Assembly (NCBI GenBank): GCA_025451425.1
Contig: JANWKK010000196.1
Location: 1 to 6,535, forward strand
Length of the DNA: 6,535 bases
DNA from: Gemmatimonadaceae bacterium
GTDB lineage: Bacteria > Gemmatimonadota > Gemmatimonadetes > Gemmatimonadales > Gemmatimonadaceae
Direction of reading: 5' to 3'
A program made the translations under genes and the position numbers. This document shows, piece after piece, positions 1 through 5,519 of the stretch. Below the pieces are notes generated by a model. It ran no database searches. It was given only the letters and a program-made list of their open reading frames with translations, and was not told the DNA's origin. Positions within the stretch are counted from its first letter, which is position 1, and each line of letters starts with the position of its first letter.

Positions 1-1217
1 ACGCCGAGTTCGTGGGCAAGAGCCTTCCGACGGCCTACCACTGGATCAACGCATCGCAAGCCGATCGTGATGGCGGAGTGATCACGCGGGGAGCGAACTT
101 TCGCGGCGCCGGCACACAGGCGGTCGGGAGCCCCGGCACCATGAGCGGATTTGGCACGACGGACATGGCCGGCAACGTCAAGGTGTGGTGCTGGAACGAG
201 GGCCACAACGGCAAGCGGTTCATTCTTGGCGGCGGCTTCGGCGAACCGACGTACATGTTCAATTTCACCGACGAGCAGAGTCCCTGGATGCGCCGGCCGA
301 ATGACGGCTTTCGGTGCGTCAAGCTGGACGCGCCGGCCACGGCTGCTGCGACGGCAAAAATCGACTCCACGTCGCGTGATTTCTCGAAAGTCCCGCGCAT
401 CTCAGACGAGGTCTTCAATGCGTACGCGGAGCTGTACGCCGACGACCGGCGCGCCTTGAACGCGCACGTGGATGAAACGGAAGTGACTGCGCATTGGATA
501 CGAGAGAAGGTGACCTTCGACGCAGCCTACGGCGGCGAACGTGTCGTCGCGCAACTCTTTCTGCCAAGGAATGCGTCGCCCCCCTTTCAAGCGGTCGTAT
601 ATTTCCCCGGTGGGTATGCACTCCTCGATCAGCGTATTAACCTGTCTGACATTACTGACGCGCTGGGCTATCTCCCCCAGAGCGGCCGAGCGCTGCTCGT
701 GCCGATCTACAAGGGGACGTACGAGCGGCGAGACGGTCTACAGCCAGGTGGAAAACCGCCGGCGTTCCACCGCGACCACGTCATCATGTGGTCGAAAGAT
801 CTCGGTCGATCGCTCGATTATCTTCAGACGCGAAGCGACATCGATCGCGCGAGACTGGCGTATCTTGGATTCAGCATGGGCGGATCGGCCGCCTCTCCTC
901 TGCTGGCCGTCGAGAAGCGATTCAAGGCGGCAGTCCTCTCGTCTGGAGGCTTCCAGCTTCGGTACGATCTCCCGGAGGTGGACGCGCCGAACTTCGCGCC
1001 ACGGGTGACGATCCCGGTGTTGATGCTGAACGGCCGGTACGACGACACGTTTCCACTCGAGTCGTCGTCGGGCCCGCTGTTTCACTTGCTTGGCACGCCG
1101 GTCAAAGACAAGGAACAGGTAATCTACGAAGCTGGTCATGGCGAACTTCCCCACCGAGAGGAGGTTCGCGACACGCTTGACTGGCTCGACAAGTACTTAG
1201 GGCCTGTCAGAAAATAA
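1..1217 (+). CDS. C-terminal part of an FGE/SUMF1-like + alpha/beta hydrolase protein, probably the tail of a Ser/Thr protein kinase (5' end missing)
   Basis: The frame is open from the left edge and ends at TAA 1215-1217, so the true start lies outside; the GTG at 12 is internal. Numbering from that GTG, residues 1-105 are the end of an FGE/SUMF1-like domain, with GTTDMAGNV (48-56), a Trp/Cys-rich WCWNE (59-63) and NDGFRC (97-102). Residues about 160-400 form an alpha/beta hydrolase. The nucleophile elbow GFSMGG carries Ser288, Asp344 or Asp345 lies in NGRYDD, and His376 lies in EAGHGE, so the triad looks complete. From family knowledge, this domain pair follows an N-terminal eukaryotic-like Ser/Thr kinase and often a membrane segment in acidobacterial proteins; the kinase part here is inferred, not seen. 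The usual Glu after GNVR in the FGE motif is Val (GNVKVW), so this domain may bind rather than catalyse. The hydrolase substrate is unknown; an ester or peptide bond is plausible. Confidence 0.88.
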   Translation, partial: AEFVGKSLPTAYHWINASQADRDGGVITRGANFRGAGTQAVGSPGTMSGFGTTDMAGNVKVWCWNEGHNGKRFILGGGFGEPTYMFNFTDEQSPWMRRPNDGFRCVKLDAPATAAATAKIDSTSRDFSKVPRISDEVFNAYAELYADDRRALNAHVDETEVTAHWIREKVTFDAAYGGERVVAQLFLPRNASPPFQAVVYFPGGYALLDQRINLSDITDALGYLPQSGRALLVPIYKGTYERRDGLQPGGKPPAFHRDHVIMWSKDLGRSLDYLQTRSDIDRARLAYLGFSMGGSAASPLLAVEKRFKAAVLSSGGFQLRYDLPEVDAPNFAPRVTIPVLMLNGRYDDTFPLESSSGPLFHLLGTPVKDKEQVIYEAGHGELPHREEVRDTLDWLDKYLGPVRK

Positions 1218-1298
1218 TTGAATAAAGTGACTTGAACCCGAGCTCGAGTTCACGCAGGCCGTGTTAAATGGCCGAACGCCGGATCCCCCGCGGTAGCG

Positions 1299-1448
1299 TT
1301 GCGGGCACCCGGCCACGACGTCACCCACACCGTGGTCGCCGAACAGGGTAGCCGACGCGCGTTGTCAAACCACGCGCGACAACTGTCTGCGCTCGGATCG
1401 CGCCACGCGATCAGAGTCGAATCAGGGGGTCTCCGAGGACATGCCTGA
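1299..1448 (+). pseudogene. Possible fragment of a DUF5615/PIN-like toxin gene
   Basis: A frame open from the TTG at 1299 to TGA at 1446-1448 begins LRAPGHDVTHTVVAEQG. This resembles the N-terminal signature LRAAGHDV..V.EEGL of small PIN-like (DUF5615) toxin proteins. The usual upstream DEN/LP start segment is not in frame, although a CCCCCGCGG stretch just before could be its frameshifted remnant. The downstream Asp residues of the family (around TLDxDF) are missing. No ribosome binding site or partner antitoxin gene is visible. If real, this is a dead fragment. The match is short and could be chance. Confidence 0.22.
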
Positions 1449-1624
1449 CATCTTTCTCCCGCTGAGGGTAATGTGGGGGCGCGGGCCAGTCATCACGTGC
1501 GCGGAGAGCGGCAATTCTGACGCCCTCGCGGCCCGCTGGATGCCTCCCGCATGCTCGCAGACGGCCATCTGGATGGAGGTCGACGTGCCGGGGAGCGATG
1601 GTGGAGCGCCGAAGCAATCATCGT

Positions 1625-1645
1625 GTCCGCCAGTTTCGGCGGGAC
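1625..1645. repeat. Imperfect hairpin
   Basis: GTCCGCC at 1625-1631 can pair with GGCGGGAC at 1638-1645, with one bulged G and a 6-base loop. No T-run follows on either strand, so it is not a convincing intrinsic terminator. It lies in the gene-poor stretch, and its role is unknown. Confidence 0.3.
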
Positions 1646-1749
1646 TTCACTCGGGGGATCGGTGAGCGAGGCCGGGCGGGCTATGACGGCATCTGACGTG
1701 CGACGGGGTATGAATCGGTGCGGAAATTGATGGATTGTCGGTCGGAAAG

Positions 1750-1774
1750 GTACTTGCACAGGTACGTACCGTAC
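1750..1774. repeat. Cluster of four GTAC motifs including the palindrome GGTACGTACC
   Basis: GTAC occurs at 1750-1753, 1762-1765, 1766-1769 and 1771-1774. The perfect 10-bp palindrome GGTACGTACC spans 1761-1770. The cluster is about 20 bp past the integrase stop codon. Integrases often bind short repeated arm sites near their gene, so this could be one, but nothing in the sequence proves it. Confidence 0.3.
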
Positions 1775-1792
1775 GCCGATCGCTGCCCCGCC

Positions 1793-2923
1793 TCAGTCTC
1801 GCCCGGCGCTCGCCGGGATCTCGTGCTCGACCGGATGCGATTCGCTGATAAAGGCTTCGGCGTTCAGGTACCGACTGTAGTAGCTGGAAATCACTTGAAT
1901 CGACGTGCCGCTATTTTTCGCGACCCACGTCACATTCCGGCCCGCGAGCAGCAGGCGGCAGATCCCGGTCGCGCGCAGGCTTTTGCTGTTGCGCTCCCGG
2001 CCTTGCGCATCAGTACGCAGCTTCGCGGCGATCAGCAGCTCGCGCAGGCTATCCCTGCAGTCGTGCGGGAATACCAGATCTTCCGGCTTGCCGGCCCGCA
2101 CGCTGATGACATCCGCCGCGTCTTGTTCTCCCACGATCTCGCGCGTCCCCGTCTTGCCGCTCACCGTGGCGACCAACAGATGCGGCTTCTGGTCGCGGGA
2201 AAGTCGGTACCGACAATCGCGGAACCGCAGGGCGTAGATTTCCTCGACGCGCGCGGCGGTGGAGACCATCACGCGACAGAAGTGATCGCAGTCCGTTCGT
2301 TGCTGCTTGGTGCGCGCGTTCGGTGCCTTCTCGATGCGCTCGGCACTCACTTTCAGCAGATGCCGCCATTCGGGTTCGCTCAGCGGCGGACGTTGGTTCG
2401 CGGCAATCCGCCCCGGCGACGGGATCATCGGGAGTTGTTCGAGCTGTTCCTCAGCCAATGCGTGCTTGAGGATCACGCGGATGGCGATCGTATCCTTGTG
2501 CAACGTGTGCGGCGTAATCCCCGGCGTCGTGCGTCGGCGCCATCCGTAAAAGGTGCGGAAGGTCTTGGGGCCGATCTCGCACAGCCGCACCGTTTCCCAG
2601 TAGCCCTTGATCGGCGACCAGCGCTTGGCCGCTTCCTTTCGCGGGGCGCCGGTCAACGTGTCGAGGTACGCTCGCTGAACATCGCCAATGACCGGATCGA
2701 GGCCGAGCTTATCGAGGACGGTCGGCTTCGTGCGCATCTGCTGGCGGTACCACGACTCAGCGATGCGGAAGGCCGTGCGAATGTCGTCGGTCTTCGTCGA
2801 GGTACCCCGCTGCTTGCCGTCGACGAACGCGCGAGCTTGGTAGAATGGGCTGTCAGCGCGCCGATCCAACGTCAGCCGGGGGATCTGCGGATGCTTGTGC
2901 GACTCCAGCAACACGCGACTCAT
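1793..2923 (-). CDS. Tyrosine recombinase / phage-type integrase (376 aa)
   Basis: This gene is predicted to catalyse site-specific DNA strand exchange, integrating or excising a mobile element. Residues about 25-60 (FYQARAFVDGK, then the TSTKT segment) look like an N-terminal integrase DNA-binding region. Residues about 70-165 resemble a core-binding helical domain, and about 180-352 the catalytic domain. Visible catalytic elements are Arg225 in AARVEE, Lys257 in VSGKTG, Arg317 in KSLRATG, and nucleophile Tyr349 (or Tyr348) in SSYYSRYL. The usual His of HxLR is Lys314, and the usual GHS box reads GTS (339-341), a variant I know from other phage-type integrases. Length is normal and no frameshift is seen. 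The ATG at 2923 is preferred; no Shine-Dalgarno lies before it but a TATACT box sits 8 nt upstream. The gene runs away from the divergent tRNA-Leu. Cargo genes and an excisionase are not visible, so it may be a solitary remnant of an island. Confidence 0.93.
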   Translation of the reverse strand: MSRVLLESHKHPQIPRLTLDRRADSPFYQARAFVDGKQRGTSTKTDDIRTAFRIAESWYRQQMRTKPTVLDKLGLDPVIGDVQRAYLDTLTGAPRKEAAKRWSPIKGYWETVRLCEIGPKTFRTFYGWRRRTTPGITPHTLHKDTIAIRVILKHALAEEQLEQLPMIPSPGRIAANQRPPLSEPEWRHLLKVSAERIEKAPNARTKQQRTDCDHFCRVMVSTAARVEEIYALRFRDCRYRLSRDQKPHLLVATVSGKTGTREIVGEQDAADVISVRAGKPEDLVFPHDCRDSLRELLIAAKLRTDAQGRERNSKSLRATGICRLLLAGRNVTWVAKNSGTSIQVISSYYSRYLNAEAFISESHPVEHEIPASAGRD

Positions 2924-2931
2924 GGCGCGGG

Positions 2932-2937
2932 AGTATA
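2932..2937 (-). promoter_or_regulatory. Possible -10 box of the integrase, consistent with leaderless mRNA
   Basis: On the minus strand TATACT matches five of six bases of the TATAAT consensus and ends 8 nt before the integrase ATG. Transcription would therefore begin at or next to the start codon. The absence of a Shine-Dalgarno sequence fits a leaderless transcript. No good -35 hexamer was found 16-18 bp upstream, so the call is tentative. Confidence 0.4.
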
Positions 2938-2947
2938 CACCGAAAAG

Positions 2948-2964
2948 TCTGTGAGATTCTGTGA
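2948..2964. repeat. Tandem TCTGTGA repeats with 10-bp period
   Basis: TCTGTGA occurs at 2948-2954 and again at 2958-2964, starting exactly 10 bp apart, so both copies would face the same side of the helix. They lie just upstream of the integrase -10 box, in the divergent region shared with the tRNA. This fits a binding site for a dimeric regulator or a recombination directionality factor, but only two copies exist and chance is possible. Confidence 0.35.
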
Positions 2965-2982
2965 CACCGGAGGTTGTGCAGC

Positions 2983-3012
2983 TCGACTAATTACTTGTAA
3001 CTCGTTTATTCT
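2983..3012 (+). promoter_or_regulatory. Possible tRNA-Leu promoter
   Basis: TCGACT at 2983-2988 (four of six matches to TTGACA) and TATTCT at 3007-3012 (four of six to TATAAT, including the key T, A and final T) are separated by 18 bp. The predicted start falls close to the first tRNA base at 3020, which would leave almost no 5' leader. The region is clearly AT-richer than its surroundings. This is a weak sequence match only. Confidence 0.3.
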
Positions 3013-3019
3013 AAAGCAC

Positions 3020-3106
3020 GCCGGAGTGGTGAAACTGGCAGACGCGCGGGACTCAAAATCCCGTGACCGCAAGGTCGTGAGGGTTCGATTCCCTCCTCCG
3101 GCACCA
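3020..3106 (+). tRNA. tRNA-Leu, anticodon CAA, with encoded CCA
   Basis: The molecule folds as a class II tRNA. The acceptor stem GCCGGAG (3020-3026) pairs fully with CTCCGGC (3096-3102), followed by discriminator A and CCA (3104-3106). The anticodon stem CGGGA/TCCCG (3047-3051 and 3059-3063) encloses the loop CTCAAAA with anticodon CAA at 3054-3056, which reads UUG leucine codons. The long variable arm is GACC-GCAA-GGTC, typical of Leu. The T arm GAGGG/CCCTC (3079-3083 and 3091-3095) carries a TTCGATT loop. All stems are intact, so the gene appears functional. tRNA genes are common integration sites, and the integrase gene starts 96 bp upstream on the opposite strand, though on the 5' rather than the usual 3' side. 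Confidence 0.98.
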
Positions 3107-3128
3107 CATCGGTCTGATTACCGTCGGC

Positions 3129-3203
3129 ATGGTGCTCGCCCTGTCCTTCGCCGGCGTCTGTCCTGGCGCGAGTACCGCGCCCTGGTGCAGGGAGCTCGCA
3201 TGA
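3129..3203 (+). CDS. Possible 24-residue leader ORF overlapping the next gene
   Basis: ATG at 3129 opens a short frame (MVLALSFAGVCPGAS, then TAPWCRELA) that ends at TGA 3201-3203. This stop overlaps the next gene's start as ATGA, an arrangement typical of translational coupling. The frame is also open back to the tRNA end, reading IGLITVGMVLALSFAG, a hydrophobic segment like a membrane helix. No clear ribosome binding site precedes 3129. It may be a leader peptide, the remnant of a lost membrane-protein gene next to the tRNA, or a chance frame. Confidence 0.22.
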   Translation: MVLALSFAGVCPGASTAPWCRELA

Positions 3204-3982
3204 AACGGTCCCTGCGGCTCGGCTCTCTTGTTGGTGTTGTCAGTGTCGCCTTGCTGCTGTCAGTGCCGCGGCCATGCGCCGGTCAGGCCGGCCCGCCCTA
3301 TCAGACAGACGACCCGGATCCCGTGCCTCTCCATCACTTCGAGGCGTACGCGTTCGAGCTGTCGGACCGCACGTCGGCCGGCACGGCCTTGTCAGGCCCG
3401 AGCTTCGAGATGAACTGGGGCGCTGCTCCCAACCTGCAGCTGCACCTCGTGGTTCCGCTCGCCACGAACTTTGCGCCCGGAGAGCCGGCGCAGCACGGCA
3501 TCGGCGACATCGAGTTCGGCGCCAAATACCGCCTTCTGAACGAGACGGATCGCAGGCCGGAGATCGGCGTGTTTCCGTTTGTCGAGCTGCCGGCGGCCGA
3601 CGCCGCGCGCGGCCTCGGCGTGGGCGCGACTTGGTACCGCGTGCCGATCTGGCTCAAGAAAAGCGCCGGCGACTGGAATGTGTTCGGCGGTGGCGGAGAA
3701 GTGCTCATACATGCCGACGGCTACAAAAACTATCCGTTCGCGTCAGGCCTGCTGCAGCGGAAGCTCTCCGAGCAACTGACGCTCGGCGTTGAAGTGGTCG
3801 GGCACGGCGCCGAGAGCCCGGATCCCACCGCGATTGGGCGGTCCGTGGTAACAGACATCGGCGGCTTCTACAGCTTCACGGAAGGATTTCAGCTCCTCTT
3901 CGCCGCGGGCCACAGTGTGGCGTGGCGACCGGAGACCTACACCTACGCGGCCTTCTACTGGACGTGGGGCCCCGACAAGTGA
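3200..3982 (+). CDS. Secreted, probably outer-membrane beta-barrel protein (transporter-like, MetA-pathway-type family), 260 aa
   Basis: The start is ATG 3200, preceded by GGAG at 3191-3194 with 5-nt spacing. Residues 1-28 form a signal peptide: basic MKRSLRLG, a hydrophobic stretch to about residue 22, and likely signal-peptidase I cleavage near CAGQA (no lipobox, since Cys26 follows PRP). The mature start PPYQTDDPDPVPLHHFEAY resembles the opening of outer-membrane proteins related to the Phenol_MetA_deg (PF13557-like) family, which I recall as annotated 'transporter'. The remainder is rich in alternating hydrophobic and Gly/aromatic segments (for example LQLHLVVPLATNF, FGAKYRLL) that suit beta strands, and ends with an aromatic FYWTWGPDK. 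The likely location is the outer membrane; the substrate is unknown. A much longer in-frame open stretch upstream is antisense to the integrase and crosses the tRNA, so it is not part of this gene. Confidence 0.82.
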   Translation: MKRSLRLGSLVGVVSVALLLSVPRPCAGQAGPPYQTDDPDPVPLHHFEAYAFELSDRTSAGTALSGPSFEMNWGAAPNLQLHLVVPLATNFAPGEPAQHGIGDIEFGAKYRLLNETDRRPEIGVFPFVELPAADAARGLGVGATWYRVPIWLKKSAGDWNVFGGGGEVLIHADGYKNYPFASGLLQRKLSEQLTLGVEVVGHGAESPDPTAIGRSVVTDIGGFYSFTEGFQLLFAAGHSVAWRPETYTYAAFYWTWGPDK

Positions 3983-4054
3983 GCCGGCTTCATGGAACTC
4001 AAGATCTTGGCAGTCGTTGTGGCCCGAAAGTTCGCGCGGCCGGGGGGACTTCAC

Positions 4055-4389
4055 GTGATTAAGGCCGAAATTGCGGGCATTGCGCCGTTCTTCATCGTCA
4101 AGAATGTCCCAGCCGCGATCGTGTTTTATCGCGACCGTCTCGGGTTCGACATCACGTTTCAAGGGCCCAGTGACGACACCTTTTCTTCGGCATTGTCCAG
4201 CGCGGTGCGGCGATGATCACGCTAAAGGATGTCGGAGTCGATCCAGTGCCGAACTCCACGCGAGATATCAACAAAGGCATTGCCCGCTGGGACGCCCGTC
4301 TTGATGTCCCAGAGCCTGATGCATTGCGGCAGAATTCTCGACGCGCAATGTCGGGTTTTTTTCAACCACTCAAGGACGACGATGATGGG
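4055..4389 (+). pseudogene. Frameshifted glyoxalase/bleomycin-resistance (VOC) family gene
   Basis: Pieces of one VOC-fold protein appear in different frames. From GTG 4055 (after a GGGGGA ribosome-binding-like stretch) it reads VIKAEIAGIAPFFIVKNVP and continues through FYRDRLGFDI to SDDTF near 4183. A missing base in the T run at 4181-4184 moves the match to the next frame (FGIVQRGAAMITLKDVGVD, then ARWDARLDVPEPDAL to 4326). One missing G near 4326 gives AAEFSTRNVGF in a third frame, and an extra T in the T7 run at 4356-4362 restores the second frame for FFQPLKDDDDG to 4389. The expected C-terminal GFEL.D.DGY.L.F segment is not recognisable. Intact relatives are about 120-130 aa metal-dependent lyases, dioxygenases or resistance proteins; substrate cannot be told. 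As read, translation would stop at TGA 4214. Two of the three shifts are at homopolymers, so sequencing error is an alternative, although the lost 3' end favours true decay. Confidence 0.83.
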
Positions 4390-4435
4390 CGCTCGGCTCA
4401 CGCCTTCGCGCTACATCGAGTCGGTACCGCCAAGA

Positions 4436-4453
4436 GTCCGGCTGAAGCCGGAC
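4436..4453. repeat. REP-like perfect palindrome
   Basis: GTCCGGCTGAAGCCGGAC is an 8-bp perfect inverted repeat with a 2-base loop. It lies between the VOC relic and the convergent receiver-PAS gene. The plus-strand reading around it, VRLKPDTTY, is one I remember from many small hypothetical proteins in acidobacterial genomes, which suggests a dispersed repetitive element. No T-run follows on either strand, so terminator activity is unproven, though its position between convergent genes would suit that role. Only one copy is in this window. Confidence 0.6.
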
Positions 4454-4516
4454 ACTACGTACGATACAAACGACAACCGCTACATCCGACCCCACGGCGG
4501 ACGCGCGACCGCTGGC

Positions 4517-5371
4517 TCACACGACGCCGGTAATGGAAAACGCTGCCGCGTGCAGCCCCGGAACAATCGGGGCGATCAGCGATTGCACGGTGACGGCGCG
4601 CCCCGACTTGACGCGGATGGTCGCGGTTTCCGGAACGTGGTGACTTGACGCCACAGCTTCCCAGCGCCGCGCGAGCGGCAGGTCGGCCCCGAGCGCCGCA
4701 TCAAAGACGGACATGGCCAGCAGTTCCGAACGGGTGTAGCCGGTGAGCGCCTCCGCGCCCACACTCGCCGCCACGTAGCGGCCCTGATCATCGATGCCCA
4801 TGACGGCGATTTGCAGTCGGTCGATCAGCGCGTGCACGCGCTCCTTTGCGCCCGAGTCGACTTCCATCTTCGACGCCACGTTCCGCAGCGTCAGCAGCGA
4901 ACGGCGCAGCTGACGGCGGGCGAGTCGATCGGCGGGCGTCCCCTTGATGAGCTCGGTGACCGCATCCAGCACCGACGTGATCGACGTCGGCTTGCACAAT
5001 ACGACCGTGGCGCCCGACTCGCGCGCCCGTTGAGGTACGTCGAAGTGCAGGATCGAGGTGACCACCACGGCGGGGATGTCGGCGGTGGTCGGCTCTTTCC
5101 GCAAGGCGTGCAGGATCTCGAATCCATCAGCGCCCGGGACGGCCATCTCCATCACTACGATGTCCGGCAGCAGCGTGCCCACCGTGGCGAGCGCGTCGGC
5201 TCCGTTGGCGGTGGCGTACACGGCGAGACCCGCGTCTTCGAACAGGGTGGCGTACAGGACACGTGTGTCCTCGTGCGGCTCGATCAACAACACTCGCGCC
5301 GCAGTACCGGTTGCCGTTGTCGCGTCCGAGCGTCGACGACGCTCTCGTTGCCGGCGCTCGCCCATGGTCAT
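4517..5371 (-). CDS. Receiver (response-regulator) + PAS domain protein with Glu at the phosphoacceptor site, 284 aa
   Basis: Probably a cytoplasmic signalling protein. Residues 1-20 are a basic tail (RRQRERRRR). Residues about 25-143 are a CheY-like receiver: beta1 VLLIEPHED (27-35), PDIVVMEMAVPGADGFEIL (69-87), Thr105 in VVVTS, and Lys127-Pro128 in LCKPTS. The phosphoacceptor position in the canonical VxxDxxMPG motif is Glu75, and the usual DD acidic pair is Glu31-Pro32. Phosphorylation is therefore doubtful, and Glu may mimic the phosphorylated state. Residues about 145-175 form a helical linker. Residues about 177-283 are a PAS sensor domain (AVMGIDDQGRYVAASVGAEA, then LTGYTRSEL). There is no kinase, GGDEF or DNA-binding output domain, so it probably acts through protein contacts. 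Start: ATG at 5371, with another at 5365; an in-frame TGA five codons before the first bounds it. No strong ribosome site is seen. The gene lies 148 bp after tex on the same strand with no cognate kinase visible. Confidence 0.9.
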   Translation of the reverse strand: MTMGERRQRERRRRSDATTATGTAARVLLIEPHEDTRVLYATLFEDAGLAVYATANGADALATVGTLLPDIVVMEMAVPGADGFEILHALRKEPTTADIPAVVVTSILHFDVPQRARESGATVVLCKPTSITSVLDAVTELIKGTPADRLARRQLRRSLLTLRNVASKMEVDSGAKERVHALIDRLQIAVMGIDDQGRYVAASVGAEALTGYTRSELLAMSVFDAALGADLPLARRWEAVASSHHVPETATIRVKSGRAVTVQSLIAPIVPGLHAAAFSITGVV

Positions 5372-5519
5372 TCGGGGACCCGCTTCTCACACCGGAAGTC
5401 GTCCGCGCCGCCGGGTGCTGCGCGTTCCCCCCGATCGCTCTTCAAGCAATGAACGGACCGTCCCGATGTTGGCCGTGGGTCCCGCTCGGAGTGATCCTTG
5501 GCCAGACTCTTGCCATTGG
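5372..5519. other. 148-bp gap between tex and the receiver-PAS gene
   Basis: No clear promoter hexamers, T-run terminator or extra gene could be recognised on either strand. The minus-strand upstream region of the receiver-PAS gene includes AGAAGCGGG about 8 nt before its ATG, only a weak ribosome-site candidate. Whether the two genes are co-transcribed cannot be told. Confidence 0.4.

Larger units (their letters stand above)
1218..1792. other. 575-bp gene-poor stretch between the hydrolase gene and the integrase
   Basis: No convincing intact gene lies here. The short reading frames on both strands have Arg/Pro/Ser-rich translations typical of GC-rich noncoding DNA. Within it are a weak fragment resembling a PIN-like toxin around 1299-1448, an imperfect hairpin at 1625-1645, and a cluster of GTAC words at 1750-1774 just beyond the integrase stop. 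It starts with an AT-rich patch immediately after the hydrolase stop. It may be decayed accessory DNA marking the far side of an old integration next to the integrase, but no duplicated attachment site could be recognised. Confidence 0.5.

Noticed and set aside
1441..1665. 74-residue plus-strand frame and overlapping minus-strand frames in the gene-poor stretch
   Set aside because: No recognisable motif, ribosome site or domain; the composition is like random GC-rich DNA.
1802..1817. CCCGGCG-CT-CGCCGGG hairpin near the integrase 3' end
   Set aside because: It lies inside the coding region before the stop and has no T-run, so I do not call it a terminator.
1241..2986. AGCTCGA shared at 1241-1247 and 2980-2986, a possible attachment core
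   Set aside because: Seven bases with no extension on either side are expected by chance over this distance.
1220..3011. GAATAAA at 1220-1226 and its inverse TTTATTC at 3005-3011, possible ends of an inserted element
   Set aside because: The shared word is only 7 bp and both sites are AT-rich spacers in a GC-rich genome, so chance similarity is likely. No target duplication was seen.
1718..3199. Very long plus-strand open frame (continuing to 3982) that would give a 754-residue protein
   Set aside because: It is antisense to the integrase and runs through the tRNA. Only the part from ATG 3200, with a ribosome site and signal peptide, is credible. The rest is open because of GC-rich codon bias on the opposite strand.
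3992..4054. ATG at 3992 as an earlier start for the VOC gene
   Set aside because: The added residues match nothing in the VOC family, whose homology begins right after the GTG at 4055, which also has a GGGGGA stretch at suitable spacing.
4335..4362. Short stem (TCGAC/GTCGG) followed by seven Ts, resembling an intrinsic terminator
   Set aside because: The stem is only 5 bp with a wobble and a 7-base loop, and the T run encodes the Phe-Phe of the VOC relic. It is better explained as coding remnant.
4811..5452. 213-residue plus-strand frame opposite the receiver-PAS gene
   Set aside because: It is Arg/Gln/His-rich and is the antisense shadow of a clearly recognisable protein.
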